From assembly GCF_017654485.1 (NCBI RefSeq), contig NZ_CP061091.1:648501-712500 (forward strand): a DNA stretch of 64,000 bases, written 5' to 3'. Shown one piece after another: positions 49,201 through 58,105 of the stretch. Below the pieces are notes generated by a model. The model saw only the letters and a list, made by a program, of their open reading frames with translations. It did no database searches and had not been told where the DNA came from. This DNA is from Roseomonas marmotae (GTDB taxonomy: Bacteria; Pseudomonadota; Alphaproteobacteria; Acetobacterales; Acetobacteraceae). Position 1 is the first letter of the stretch, and each line of letters starts with the position of its first letter. Both the position numbers and the translations under genes were made by a program.

Positions 49201-51492
49201 TCAGTCCTTCATCACCGCGCCATGCGCGGCGAAGCAGGCCATGTCCAGGATCTGGTTCACGCTGGCGCCCATGCTGGCGATCTGCACCGGCTGCTCAAGC
49301 CCGACCAGGATCGGGCCCATGGCGGTCGCGCTGGTCAGGCGCGGCACGGCCTTGGTCAGGATATGAGCGGCATGCAGCCCCGGCATCACCAGCACATTGG
49401 CCGGGCCGCTGAGGCGGCAGAAGGGGTAGAGGGCGCGCAGCTGCGGGTCCAGCGCCACATCGGCGCCCATCTCGCCATCATACTCGAAGTCCGCACCGCG
49501 GCCGTCCAGCAGCTTCACCGCCTCCCGCACCGGGCTGACAATGGTGCCGCCGGGCGCGCCGAAAGTGGAGAAGGAGAGGAAGGCCACGCGCGGCTCCAGC
49601 CCCATCCGGCGGGCGGCGGCGGCGGCACCCTTGGCGATCTGCGCCAGGGTCTCGGCATCCGGCCGCTCATGGATGGCGGTGTCGGCGATCAGCGTGGTGC
49701 CGGCGGTGCGGCTCAGCAGCACCGTCAGGCCGAACAGCGCCCGCCCGGGGATGGTGTCCACCGCCTTGTTCACGCCTTCCAGCGTGACGCTGAAGGAGCG
49801 GGTGACGCCGCTGACCATGGCATCCGCGTCGCCCATCGCCACCATGCAGGCGGCGAAGACATTGCGGTCCTGGTTGACCAGCCGCTGGCAGTCGCGGAAG
49901 AGCAGCCCGCTGCGCTGCTGCCGCGCATAGAGCCATTCGGCATAGCGCAGGTTGCTGCCGGACAGCCGGGCATTGTGGATCTCGATTCCATCCGGCAGCG
50001 GGATGCCGAGGGCCGCGACGGTTTCCCTGACCCTCTCCTCGCGTCCCACCAGCACCGGCGTGCCATAGCCGGCATTGCGGAAGGCGATGGCGGCACGGAT
50101 CACCTTCTCCTCCTCGCCCTCGGCGAAGACGACCTTCTGCGGATTGGCGCGCACGCGCTCCGTCACGGCTTCCAGCGCCGCCATGCCGACATCCAGCCGC
50201 GCCGCCAGGCCGCGCGCGTAGCGCTGCAGGTCCAGGATGGGCTTGCGGGCGACGCCGCTCTCCATCGCGGCCTTCGCGACCGCGGGGGAGACATGGGAGA
50301 TCAGGCGCGGGTCAAAGGCATGCGGGATGATGTACTCGGGGCCGAAGCGCAGGCCCGTACCGCCGCCGGCGCCCGCCACTTCCTCCGGCACATCCTCGCG
50401 CGCCAGCATCGCCAGCGCCTCGGCGGCGGCGATCTTCATGGTCTCGTTGATGGTGCTGGCGCGCACGTCCAGCGCGCCGCGGAAGATGAAGGGGAAGCCC
50501 AGGACATTGTTGACCTGGTTGGGATAGTCGGAGCGGCCGGTGGCCACGATGACGTCGGGCCGCACCGCGCGCGCCTCGTCCGGCGTGATCTCGGGGTCCG
50601 GATTGGCCATGGCGAAGATGATCGGGTTCTTCGCCATGCTGGCCACCATGGCGGGCGTGACCGCGCCCTTCACGGAGAGGCCGAAGAACGCGTCGGCACC
50701 TTCCAGCGCCTGGGCGAGCGTGCGGCGGTCGGTGGTGACGGCATGGGCCGACTTCCACTGGTTCATCCCCTCCGTGCGGCCGCGCCAGAGCACGCCCTTG
50801 GTGTCGCACATCAGGATGTTCTCGGGCCGTATGCCCATGGCCTTCACCAGCTCGGCGCAGGCGATGGCGGCGGAGCCCGCGCCATTGATGACGAGCCGGG
50901 TGTCCCGCAGCTCCCGCCCCGTCAGGTGGCAGGCATTGATCAGCCCGGCGGCCGCGACGATGGCGGTGCCGTGCTGGTCATCGTGGAAGACCGGGATGTC
51001 CATCAGCTCGCGCAGGCGCTGCTCGATGACGAAGCATTCCGGCGCCTTGATGTCCTCGAGATTGATGCCGCCGAAGGACGGGCCGAGGTAGCGGACGGAA
51101 TTGACGAAGGCATCGACATCCTCGGTGTCGATGCAGAGGTCGATGGAATCGACATCGGCGAAGCGCTTGAAGAGCGCGGCCTTGCCCTCCATCACCGGCT
51201 TGCCGGCGAGCGCACCCAGGTTGCCCAGGCCGAGCACGGCGGTGCCGTTCGAGATGACGGCGACCATGTTGCCCTTGGCCGTGTAGTCATAGGCCAGCGC
51301 GGGGTCGCGATGGATATGCAGGCAGGGCTCGGCGACGCCTGGCGAATAGGCGAGGCTGAGGTCGCGTGCTGTGGTCAGTGGCTTCGTGAGCCGGATTTCC
51401 AGCTTGCCGGGTTTTCCCTCGGCATGCAGGGCCAACGCCTCCTCGGCGGTGATGCGGGCAGTACGGGTATCCGTCGAGCGGGCGTCGTCCAT
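49201..51492 (-). CDS. maeB: NADP-dependent malic enzyme with phosphotransacetylase-like C-terminal domain
   Basis: A 763-residue fusion. The N-terminal malic enzyme domain (to about 430) has LAYSPGVAEPCLHI (48-61), the substrate segment YDYTAKGNMVAVISNGTAVLGLGNLG, FHDDQHGTAIV and the NADP fold VINGAGSAAIACAEL. The C-terminal half, about 435-763, matches phosphate acetyltransferase (VVFAEGEEEKVIRAA, GPANVLVMPGLHAAHI) but such domains usually act in regulation by acetyl-CoA without PTA activity. Makes pyruvate and NADPH from malate in the cytoplasm. Full length for MaeB. Single gene with its own terminator. Confidence 0.95.
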   Translation of the reverse strand: MDDARSTDTRTARITAEEALALHAEGKPGKLEIRLTKPLTTARDLSLAYSPGVAEPCLHIHRDPALAYDYTAKGNMVAVISNGTAVLGLGNLGALAGKPVMEGKAALFKRFADVDSIDLCIDTEDVDAFVNSVRYLGPSFGGINLEDIKAPECFVIEQRLRELMDIPVFHDDQHGTAIVAAAGLINACHLTGRELRDTRLVINGAGSAAIACAELVKAMGIRPENILMCDTKGVLWRGRTEGMNQWKSAHAVTTDRRTLAQALEGADAFFGLSVKGAVTPAMVASMAKNPIIFAMANPDPEITPDEARAVRPDVIVATGRSDYPNQVNNVLGFPFIFRGALDVRASTINETMKIAAAEALAMLAREDVPEEVAGAGGGTGLRFGPEYIIPHAFDPRLISHVSPAVAKAAMESGVARKPILDLQRYARGLAARLDVGMAALEAVTERVRANPQKVVFAEGEEEKVIRAAIAFRNAGYGTPVLVGREERVRETVAALGIPLPDGIEIHNARLSGSNLRYAEWLYARQQRSGLLFRDCQRLVNQDRNVFAACMVAMGDADAMVSGVTRSFSVTLEGVNKAVDTIPGRALFGLTVLLSRTAGTTLIADTAIHERPDAETLAQIAKGAAAAARRMGLEPRVAFLSFSTFGAPGGTIVSPVREAVKLLDGRGADFEYDGEMGADVALDPQLRALYPFCRLSGPANVLVMPGLHAAHILTKAVPRLTSATAMGPILVGLEQPVQIASMGASVNQILDMACFAAHGAVMKD

Positions 51493-51689
51493 GGACCTCT
51501 AACTTCTGACAGCGAAGACAAGGGGCTCATCATGAGCCGCCAGCTCTTCCACCGCTAGACAGCCGCTTCGCAGGTGCGGCATCGCGCGACGGCAGGGGAC
51601 GGGAATGCTGTCAGCCGGGAGAGGCGTGGGAAGCAGCGGGGAGGATGCCGGAGCGGCACCGGCCGCATGAGGCTCATCCCAGGCCAGAT

Positions 51690-51717
51690 GGCCCGTCCCC
51701 TCGCGAGGGGACGGGCC
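51690..51717. terminator. long perfect palindrome downstream of the fasciclin gene
   Basis: A 28-base perfect palindrome with half-site GGCCCGTCCCCTCG, eight bases beyond the stop of the minus-strand fasciclin gene. No clear T-tract, but the position suggests termination. The rest of 51493-51689, between maeB and this site, shows no gene. Confidence 0.55.
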
Positions 51718-51724
51718 TGGGGGA

Positions 51725-52312
51725 TCAGGGGATCAGCAGGTTGTCGATGCCATGCACGATGCCGTTGCTGGCCATCAGGTCCGGCATGATGATGCGGGCG
51801 GGGGGTTGCAGGCTCTGACCGCCGGCGCCGGTGCCGAAGTTACTGGAAGGGCCGCCCGAGGGCCGGGCGACGGCGATCGTGGGTGGCGTGGCCGTGCCAT
51901 CGAGCCGGACCAGGCCGCCATTGATGGTGGGCATGTCCTGCACCCTGCCGGTCAGGCTCTGCACCGTGCCCACGCCCGGCAGCATGTGATGGGTCAGCAG
52001 CGCGCCCAGGCGGAACTGGTCGGCCGTGCCGGCCTGGCTGCCGGAACCCATGCCCATCAGGTCCTGCATCAGGCCCGGCTGCTGCTCGATCGCCGCATTG
52101 ACCGGCACGAAGACCGTCAGCTGCTGCGTGCCGCGCAGCCGGTCCAGCTCGCCGCCCCGTTGCGCCAGTTCCAGGAAGCGCGAGAACTGCGGCACCCTGG
52201 CCAGCGTATCGGCGATATTGACCATGGAGGGGACCTGCGCCCGCAGCACGGCCGGCGCCGCCAGGGTCGTCGTCAGCGTGGCGCCCAGAAGGGCACGGCG
52301 TTTCAAGGTCAT
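51725..52312 (-). CDS. fasciclin-domain secreted protein
   Basis: A 195-residue exported protein. The signal peptide MTLKRRALLGATLTTTLAAPAVLRAQ has an RRALLG start that resembles a twin-arginine signal. A FAS1 domain follows: TQQLTVFVPVNAAIEQQP, LGALLTHHMLPG and NGIVHGIDNLLIP, the last being the conserved end of FAS1 (usually NGVVHVIDxVLLP). An extra Pro/Gly-rich insert (ARPSGGPSSNFGTGAGGQS) is atypical. FAS1 proteins mediate adhesion or surface interactions. ATG at 52312 chosen for AGGAAG seven bases before it and the signal peptide. Confidence 0.85.
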   Translation of the reverse strand: MTLKRRALLGATLTTTLAAPAVLRAQVPSMVNIADTLARVPQFSRFLELAQRGGELDRLRGTQQLTVFVPVNAAIEQQPGLMQDLMGMGSGSQAGTADQFRLGALLTHHMLPGVGTVQSLTGRVQDMPTINGGLVRLDGTATPPTIAVARPSGGPSSNFGTGAGGQSLQPPARIIMPDLMASNGIVHGIDNLLIP

Positions 52313-52563
52313 GAGAGCTTCCTCAACGACTGGATAGGCGTGGATCGGGTTTGTTGCCGGCCATGCGGTCCGCCGAGGTGTCGTTGGCATTGGCGCGGCC
52401 ATTCTGTGGCTGCAACGCTGCTGTGATGAACGGGGTTGCATGACAGAGAAGGCGGTGAGGAGCCATGCACAGTCTGCACTCTCCAGTGGAACCTCCGGCC
52501 AAGCTTGGCGTTGTCGTGGGCGTAGCCGGTCCGCAAGCCGGGCCGATCATGAGGAGAAACACC

Positions 52564-52968
52564 ATGTCACGCCGTTCCGGGATTATCGCCGCCGTCGCCG
52601 CCAGCACTCTGATGCTGGGCCTCGCAGCCTGCGATAACACCAATAATTCGGCGACCCGTGCCGTGGACCGCGCCGCCGGCACCAATACCTCTGGCGCCTA
52701 TCCCACCCAGTCCGATGGCACCCGCGCCAACCCGCCGGGCACCGAGGCGAGCCGTGCCGCGGACCGCGCGGCCGGTACCAATACCTCGGGCGCCTATCCC
52801 ACCCAGTCCGACGGCACCCCCGCCAATCCGCCGGGCACCGAGGCCACCCGCGCCCTCGACCGCGCGGCCGGCACCAATACCTCGGGCGCCTATCCGTCCC
52901 AGTCCGATGGCACCCGCGCCAACCCGCCGGGCACCGCCGCCGGCCGCGCCATCGATCGCGCCCGCTAA
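52564..52968 (+). CDS. small lipoprotein with a 32-residue tandem repeat
   Basis: A 134-residue predicted lipoprotein (signal ending LGLAAC, Cys23). Nearly all of the mature chain is a 32-residue repeat, R-A-x-D-R-A-A-G-T-N-T-S-G-A-Y-P, then a T/S-QSDGT-(R/P)-A-N-P-P-G-T half. There are three full copies (32-63, 64-95, 96-127) and a partial fourth (RAIDRAR). The composition (Ala, Pro, Gly, Thr, Asn, Asp, Ser) suggests an unstructured, surface or periplasmic spacer. GAGGAG lies seven bases before the ATG. Family unknown. Divergent from the fasciclin gene, with about 250 bases between the starts. Confidence 0.78.
   Translation: MSRRSGIIAAVAASTLMLGLAACDNTNNSATRAVDRAAGTNTSGAYPTQSDGTRANPPGTEASRAADRAAGTNTSGAYPTQSDGTPANPPGTEATRALDRAAGTNTSGAYPSQSDGTRANPPGTAAGRAIDRAR
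52657..52965 (+). repeat. coding tandem repeat, 96-bp unit, 3.2 copies
   Basis: Units at 52657-52752, 52753-52848 and 52849-52944, and a partial unit to the stop. Copies differ at scattered bases, several synonymous, so the array is not brand-new, but it could still change copy number by slippage or recombination. Confidence 0.9.
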
Positions 52969-53071
52969 GGCAGGTCTTCCGGGGCGGCGGTGGAGCCATG
53001 CGTTCCACCGCCGCCCCATGCCGGGACAGCGCGGTGTGCTAACTTGTGGCGGTCCGTTGAGGAGAAGCCGC

Positions 53072-53443
53072 ATGAGCGATGCCGCGCCCCTGCCCGAGAA
53101 TGATCCGCCGCCCTGGTTCCGGGCGCATGTCTTTGTCTGCTGCAACCGCCGGCCGGAAGGCCATCGGCGCGGTTCCTGCGCTGCCCGCGGCAGCGAGAAG
53201 CTGAAGGACTACATGAAGGCCCGTGCCAAGGAGCTGGGCCTGAAGGGCGTGCGGGTGAATACCGCCGGCTGCCTGGACCGCTGCGAATTCGGGCCGACCA
53301 TCGTCATCTATCCCGAGGGCATCTGGTACCACGCCGAGACGACGGCGGATATCGACGAGATCCTGAACGCGCATCTGGTGGAAGGCGGCCGCGCCCGGCG
53401 GCTGATGCTGACCGAGCATGATGTGCCGCCGCCCAAGGGCTGA
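53072..53443 (+). CDS. thioredoxin-like [2Fe-2S] ferredoxin
   Basis: A 123-residue protein with the Cys pattern C23(C24)-x12-C36-x30-C67-x3-C71, in the contexts HVFVCCNRR, GSCAARG and AGCLDRCEFGP. This is the thioredoxin-fold 2Fe-2S ferredoxin family related to the NuoE/HoxE subunit and Aquifex-type Fd. The end IYPEGIWYHAETTADIDEIL is typical. Likely an electron carrier in the cytoplasm, partner unknown. Ribosome-binding site GAGGAG seven bases before ATG. It lies 36 bases upstream of mnmE on the same strand. Confidence 0.88.
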   Translation: MSDAAPLPENDPPPWFRAHVFVCCNRRPEGHRRGSCAARGSEKLKDYMKARAKELGLKGVRVNTAGCLDRCEFGPTIVIYPEGIWYHAETTADIDEILNAHLVEGGRARRLMLTEHDVPPPKG

Positions 53444-53479
53444 GGCCCCGGCGCGGCTCTCGCAGGATTAACAGGAATC

Positions 53480-54793
53480 ATGACCGATACCATCTTCGCC
53501 CTGGCGTCCGGCGCGGGCCGGGCCGCCATCGCGGTGCTGCGGCTCTCCGGCAGTGGGACAGGGGAGGTGCTGCGCCGCCTGGCCGGCCCTCTGCCGCCGC
53601 CACGCCTTGCCAGCCTGCGGCGCTTGCGGGCGCCTGGGGATGACGAGTTGCTGGACGAGGCGCTGGTGCTCTGGTTCCCGGGGCCGCGCAGCTACACCGG
53701 AGAGGCCTCGGCGGAACTACACCTCCATGGCGGGCGCGCCGTGCTGGAGGGTGTCAGCAATGCCCTGCTGGCACTCGGTGCCCGGCCGGCGGAGCCGGGG
53801 GAATTCACCCGCCGCGCCTTCCTGAACGGAAGGCTGGACCTGACGGCAGCCGAAGGCATCGCCGACCTGATCGATGCCGAGACCGCCGCGCAACGGCGGC
53901 AGGCGCTGCGGCAGGCGGGCGGCGCGCTGGCGGAGCGTTATGCCGGCTGGGCCGGGCGTCTGACGCGGCTGCTGGCACATCAGGAAGCCGCCATCGAATT
54001 CGCCGAGGAAGGGCTGCCGAATAGCCTGGAGGACGAGATGCGCGCCGGCGCCATGTCCCTGGCCGCCGAGATCCGCGCGCATCTGGATGATGGCGGGCGC
54101 GGGGAGCGGCTGCGGGAAGGGGTCTGGGCCGCCATCATCGGTGCGCCCAATGCTGGGAAAAGCTCGCTGCTGAACGCCCTGGCAGGGCGCGATGCCGCCA
54201 TCGTCTCCTCCACCGCCGGCACCACGCGGGACGTGGTGGAGGTGCGGCTGGAACTGGCGGGCGTGCCGGTGCTGCTGGCCGATACCGCCGGGTTGCGCGA
54301 AACCGTGGATGACATCGAGGCCGAGGGTGTCCGCCGCGCGCGCCGGCAGGCGGAGCAGGCGGATCTGGTGCTGGCCGTCTTCGCGGCCGATCAGACGCCG
54401 GATGCGGAGACGCTGGCGATGGTGGCGCCAGGGGTAGTGGTCGTGGCCAACAAGACGGACCTGGCCGCCGCTCCGGCCGGGATCGGCGGCGTGGCGCCGC
54501 TGGCTGTTTCCGCCCGGACCGGCGCTGGCATGGACAGGCTGCGGGCAGCCCTGACCGAAGCCGTGGCGGCCCGGGCCGGACTGACGGCGGAAGCGGGACT
54601 GACCCGGCCCCGGCATCGCGCCGCGCTGGACGAAGCCGCGGGCTGGCTGGATGAGGCGGCGGCGGCCCCCTTGCCGGAACTGGCTTCCGAAGCCCTGCGG
54701 GCAGCGCTGCGGGCGCTGGGGCGGCTGACCGGGCGTGTCGGCGTCGAGGATGTGCTGGACGTCGTCTTCGGGGATTTCTGCATCGGAAAATGA
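53480..54793 (+). CDS. mnmE: tRNA modification GTPase MnmE
   Basis: A 437-residue protein that with MnmG makes the cmnm5/nm5 group on U34 of certain tRNAs. It has the N-terminal tetrahydrofolate-binding domain (TDTIFALASGAGRAAIAVLRLSG; GPRSYTGEASAELHLHGG). The G domain follows, with GAPNAGKSS (221-229), DTAG (268-271) and NKTD (324-327). The chain ends FCIGK with the invariant Cys. Followed after 24 bases by mnmG. Confidence 0.97.
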   Translation: MTDTIFALASGAGRAAIAVLRLSGSGTGEVLRRLAGPLPPPRLASLRRLRAPGDDELLDEALVLWFPGPRSYTGEASAELHLHGGRAVLEGVSNALLALGARPAEPGEFTRRAFLNGRLDLTAAEGIADLIDAETAAQRRQALRQAGGALAERYAGWAGRLTRLLAHQEAAIEFAEEGLPNSLEDEMRAGAMSLAAEIRAHLDDGGRGERLREGVWAAIIGAPNAGKSSLLNALAGRDAAIVSSTAGTTRDVVEVRLELAGVPVLLADTAGLRETVDDIEAEGVRRARRQAEQADLVLAVFAADQTPDAETLAMVAPGVVVVANKTDLAAAPAGIGGVAPLAVSARTGAGMDRLRAALTEAVAARAGLTAEAGLTRPRHRAALDEAAGWLDEAAAAPLPELASEALRAALRALGRLTGRVGVEDVLDVVFGDFCIGK

Positions 54794-54817
54794 CGCGGGG
54801 GCGGTATACCCCGTGGC

Positions 54818-56683
54818 ATGCGCGACATGAATTTCGATGTGGTGGTGGTAGGCGGCGGCCATGCCGGCACCGAAGCCGCCGCCGCCGCCGCCCGCTGCGG
54901 CGCCCGGACCCTGCTGCTGACCCACAAGCTGGAGACGCTCGGCGAGATGTCCTGCAACCCCGCCATCGGTGGCGTGGGCAAGGGGCATCTGGTGCGCGAG
55001 ATCGATGCCCTGGACGGGCTGATGGGGCGTGCCGCCGATGCGGCCGGCATCCATTTCAAGCTGCTGAACCGCAGCAAGGGGCCGGCGGTGCGCGGCCCCC
55101 GCGCCCAGGCCGACCGCAAGCTCTACCGGCAGGCGGTGCAGGCGCTGCTGGCGGAGCAGGCCAACCTGACCATCCTGGCCGTGGCGGCCGAGGGGATCGA
55201 GCGCGACGGCGCCGGGCGTATCTGCGCCGTGCTGACGGCCGATGGCGCGCGCATCGCCTGCGGCGCACTGGTCATCACCACCGGCACCTTCCTGCGCGGG
55301 GAGATCCATATCGGCGAGACGCGCATCCCGGCCGGGCGGGTGGGGGATGCGCCCTCCGTCGGACTGGCCCTGGCCATCGAGGCGCTCGGCCTGCCGATGC
55401 GCCGGCTGAAGACCGGCACGCCGCCGCGCCTGGATGGCCGGACCATCGACTGGGCCAGCCTGGAGATGCAGCCGGGCGATGCGGAGCCGGAGCCGCTCTC
55501 CTGGATGACGGAGCGCATCACCAACCCGCAGGTGCAATGCGGCATCACCTCCACCACGCCGGAAGGCCATGCGCTGATCCGCGCCAACCTGCACCGGGCG
55601 CCGATCCATTCCGGGCAGATCCAGGGCGTGGGGCCGCGCTACTGCCCCTCGATCGAGGACAAGGTGGTGCGCTTCGCCGAGCGGGAGCGGCACCAGATCT
55701 TCCTGGAGCCGGAGGGGCTGGACGACCCCACCATCTATCCCAACGGCATTTCCACCAGCCTGCCGGAGGATGTGCAGCGCGCCTTCATCGCCTCCATCCC
55801 CGGGCTGGAGAAGGCGGTGATCCTGCGGCCGGGCTATGCCATCGAGTATGATCATGTGGACCCGCGCGCACTGAAGCCGACGCTGGAGGTGAAGGCGGTG
55901 CCCGGCCTTTTCCTGGCGGGGCAGATCAACGGCACGACCGGCTATGAGGAGGCCGGCGCCCAGGGGCTGCTGGCGGGGCTGAACGCAGCGGCGCTGGCGA
56001 GTGGTGCTGCGGGGCGCTGCCTCTCCCGCACCGAGGCCTATCTGGGCGTGATGGTCGATGACCTGACCCTCCAGGGCGTGAGCGAGCCCTACCGGATGCT
56101 GACCGCCCGGGCCGAGCACCGGCTGGCGCTTCGGGCTGACAATGCCGGACTGAGGCTGACGGAGACCGGTATCGCCTGGGGCTGCGTCGGCACCGGGCGC
56201 GCGACGCGGTACCGCCGCTTTGCCGCCGAGGTGGCCGAAGCCCTGGGCCGCGCGCGCGCCGAGGGTGGAACCCCGGCGGCGCTGCAGGCGGCGGGCATCG
56301 CCATCAACCAGGATGGCCGCTGGCGCAGCTTGCTGGAGGTGCTGGCCCTGCCGGAGCTGGACAGCGCGGCGCTTGAGCAGGCTTTCCCCTGGCTGCGCGA
56401 CCTTCCGGCTGGCGTGCGCCTGCAGGTGGAGGCCGAGGCACTTTACGCCCCCTATCTCCAGCGGCAGGCAGCCGAGCTGCGGATGATCGAGCGGGAGGAA
56501 CGAACCGCCATCCCTTCTGGACTGGACTTCTCGGCCATCCCCGGCCTTTCCAACGAAATGCGCCAACGGCTTTCCACGGCACGTCCTCCCACCCTTGGGG
56601 CGGCGGGGCGTCTGGCGGGTATTACGCCCGCGGCCATGGCCGCGCTGGCGGTGCATCTGCGCAAGACGGAGCGTTTCACGTGA
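54818..56683 (+). CDS. mnmG: tRNA uridine 5-carboxymethylaminomethyl modification enzyme MnmG
   Basis: A 621-residue FAD enzyme, partner of MnmE. The dinucleotide-binding [10 protein letters not shown] is at 12-21. [24 protein letters not shown] (near 44-67) and the Cys-bearing [35 protein letters not shown] are invariant family blocks. [29 protein letters not shown] follows. Stop overlaps the rsmG start, and a parS site covers the junction. Confidence 0.97.
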   Translation: MRDMNFDVVVVGGGHAGTEAAAAAARCGARTLLLTHKLETLGEMSCNPAIGGVGKGHLVREIDALDGLMGRAADAAGIHFKLLNRSKGPAVRGPRAQADRKLYRQAVQALLAEQANLTILAVAAEGIERDGAGRICAVLTADGARIACGALVITTGTFLRGEIHIGETRIPAGRVGDAPSVGLALAIEALGLPMRRLKTGTPPRLDGRTIDWASLEMQPGDAEPEPLSWMTERITNPQVQCGITSTTPEGHALIRANLHRAPIHSGQIQGVGPRYCPSIEDKVVRFAERERHQIFLEPEGLDDPTIYPNGISTSLPEDVQRAFIASIPGLEKAVILRPGYAIEYDHVDPRALKPTLEVKAVPGLFLAGQINGTTGYEEAGAQGLLAGLNAAALASGAAGRCLSRTEAYLGVMVDDLTLQGVSEPYRMLTARAEHRLALRADNAGLRLTETGIAWGCVGTGRATRYRRFAAEVAEALGRARAEGGTPAALQAAGIAINQDGRWRSLLEVLALPELDSAALEQAFPWLRDLPAGVRLQVEAEALYAPYLQRQAAELRMIEREERTAIPSGLDFSAIPGLSNEMRQRLSTARPPTLGAAGRLAGITPAAMAALAVHLRKTERFT

Positions 56684-56687
56684 AACA
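56672..56687. other. parS centromere-like site 1
   Basis: CGTTTCACGTGAAACA, a one-base variant of the ParB-binding palindrome TGTTTCACGTGAAACA. It spans the last codons of mnmG and the start of rsmG. Expected to nucleate ParB loading for chromosome segregation, and its position next to parAB supports it. Confidence 0.93.
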
Positions 56688-57300
56688 GGACCATGCCCTG
56701 ACCCTGCCGCCACTCGATGTTTCACGTGAAACGCTGGCGCGGATCGAGGCCTTCGTGCCGCTTCTGCTGCGCTGGAACGAACGGATTAACCTGATCGCCC
56801 CCACCACGGAGGCCGTGCTGCGGCAGCGTCATGTTGCCGATTCCCTGCAACTGCTGCCACTGATCCCGCCGGGTGAGGGGGCGGTCGGGGATCTCGGCAG
56901 CGGGGGCGGCTTTCCTGGGCTGGTGCTGGCCATGGCGCTGGAGCGCTCGGTGCATCTGGTGGAAGCCGACCGCCGCAAGGCCGCCTTCTTGCAGACGGCC
57001 GCAGGGGAGCTGGGGTTGACCCATGTGCGGGTGCATGCCGCGCGTATTGAAGCCGTCAGCCTGCCGCCGCTGGCTGTGCTGACTGCGAGAGCGCTCGCGC
57101 CTCTCGAGAGGATGCTGCCTTGGGCGGAGCGTCTGCTGGCGCCCGATGGTGTCGCTATCTTCCCCAAGGGGCGCAGCGCCCTGGAAGAGATGGAGGCTGC
57201 CGCCCTGGGCTGGACAATGACCGCCGAGCGGTTCAAGAGCACCACTGACGCCGAAGCTTCCATTTTCCGTCTGACCAGGATTCGCCGTGCCGGGGCCTGA
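56680..57300 (+). CDS. rsmG: 16S rRNA (guanine527-N7)-methyltransferase RsmG
   Basis: A 206-residue SAM methyltransferase modifying G527 of 16S rRNA. SAM-binding [14 protein letters not shown] is at 71-84; [10 protein letters not shown] (31-40) and [10 protein letters not shown] are conserved. The GTG start overlaps the mnmG stop as GTGA. parS site 2 encodes Val-Ser-Arg-Glu-Thr (14-18), so two DNA-binding sites are built into the reading frames. Overlaps parA by 14 bases. Confidence 0.95.
   Translation: MKQDHALTLPPLDVSRETLARIEAFVPLLLRWNERINLIAPTTEAVLRQRHVADSLQLLPLIPPGEGAVGDLGSGGGFPGLVLAMALERSVHLVEADRRKAAFLQTAAGELGLTHVRVHAARIEAVSLPPLAVLTARALAPLERMLPWAERLLAPDGVAIFPKGRSALEEMEAAALGWTMTAERFKSTTDAEASIFRLTRIRRAGA
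56718..56733. other. parS centromere-like site 2
   Basis: TGTTTCACGTGAAACG, 31 bases after site 1 start-to-start distance 46, inside rsmG. One mismatch to the 16-base consensus, at the last base. The two sites are mirror images of each other in their imperfect end. Confidence 0.94.
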
Positions 57301-58105
57301 CCGCACAACACGCCGCATCGCGCTTGCCAACCAGAAGGGCGGGGTGGGCAAAACCACGACCGCCATCAATCTGGCCACCGCCTTGGCCACCAAGAAACGT
57401 GTCCTGGTTATCGACCTGGACCCGCAGGGCAATGCCTCGACCGGCCTTGGACTGCCGCGCGCTGACCGGGGCTCCGGCAGCTATGCCCTGCTGGTGGGTG
57501 AGCGTCCGCTCGGCGAGCTCATGCAGGCTACCAAGGTTCCCAACCTCTTTCTGTTGCCGGCCGACAACGATCTGGCGGGGGCGGAGATCGAGCTGGTGGG
57601 GATGGAAAACCGGGAGAGGCGGCTGCGGCAGGCGCTGGACGCGGCGTCCGAAACCCTGGCGAGCTTCGACTTCATCCTGATCGACTGCCCGCCTTCGCTC
57701 GGCCTGCTGACGCTGAATGCCCTGGTGGCCGTGCAGTCCGTGTTGATCCCGCTGCAGACAGAGTTCTTCGCGCTGGAAGGGGTGTCCCAGATCACCCGCA
57801 CCATCGAGCGGGTGAAGCGCGCGCTGAACCCGACGCTCAGCCTGGACGGCATCGTGCTGACGATGTTCGACCGCCGTAACAACCTGTCCGAGCTGGTGGC
57901 GAATGACGTGCGCGCCTTCTTCCGCGACAAGGTCTTCGAGACGGTGATCCCGCGCAATATCCGCGTCAGCGAGGCGCCATCCCATGGCCTGCCTGTGCTG
58001 CTCTACGACATGAGATCCACCGGCGCCCAGGCCTATATCAAGCTGGCCGCCGAGTTGCTGCGGCGCGAACGCGCAGCCGCCAAAGCCGCGGGAGCGAAGG
58101 CATGA
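57287..58105 (+). CDS. parA: chromosome partitioning ATPase ParA
   Basis: A 272-residue deviant Walker ATPase. KGGVGKTT at 17-24 includes the signature Lys before GGVGKT; DLDPQGNAS (43-51) and FILIDCPPSLGLLT are Walker A' and B regions. RRNNLSELVANDVRAFF and IPRNIRVSEAPSHGLPVLLYD are chromosomal ParA blocks. GTG start with AGGA six bases before it. Drives origin segregation with ParB; overlaps parB by 4 bases. Confidence 0.96.
   Translation: MPGPDRTTRRIALANQKGGVGKTTTAINLATALATKKRVLVIDLDPQGNASTGLGLPRADRGSGSYALLVGERPLGELMQATKVPNLFLLPADNDLAGAEIELVGMENRERRLRQALDAASETLASFDFILIDCPPSLGLLTLNALVAVQSVLIPLQTEFFALEGVSQITRTIERVKRALNPTLSLDGIVLTMFDRRNNLSELVANDVRAFFRDKVFETVIPRNIRVSEAPSHGLPVLLYDMRSTGAQAYIKLAAELLRRERAAAKAAGAKA

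Noticed and set aside
53717..56725. 1002-codon minus-strand frame opposite mnmE-mnmG
   Set aside because: Antisense shadow of two conserved genes.
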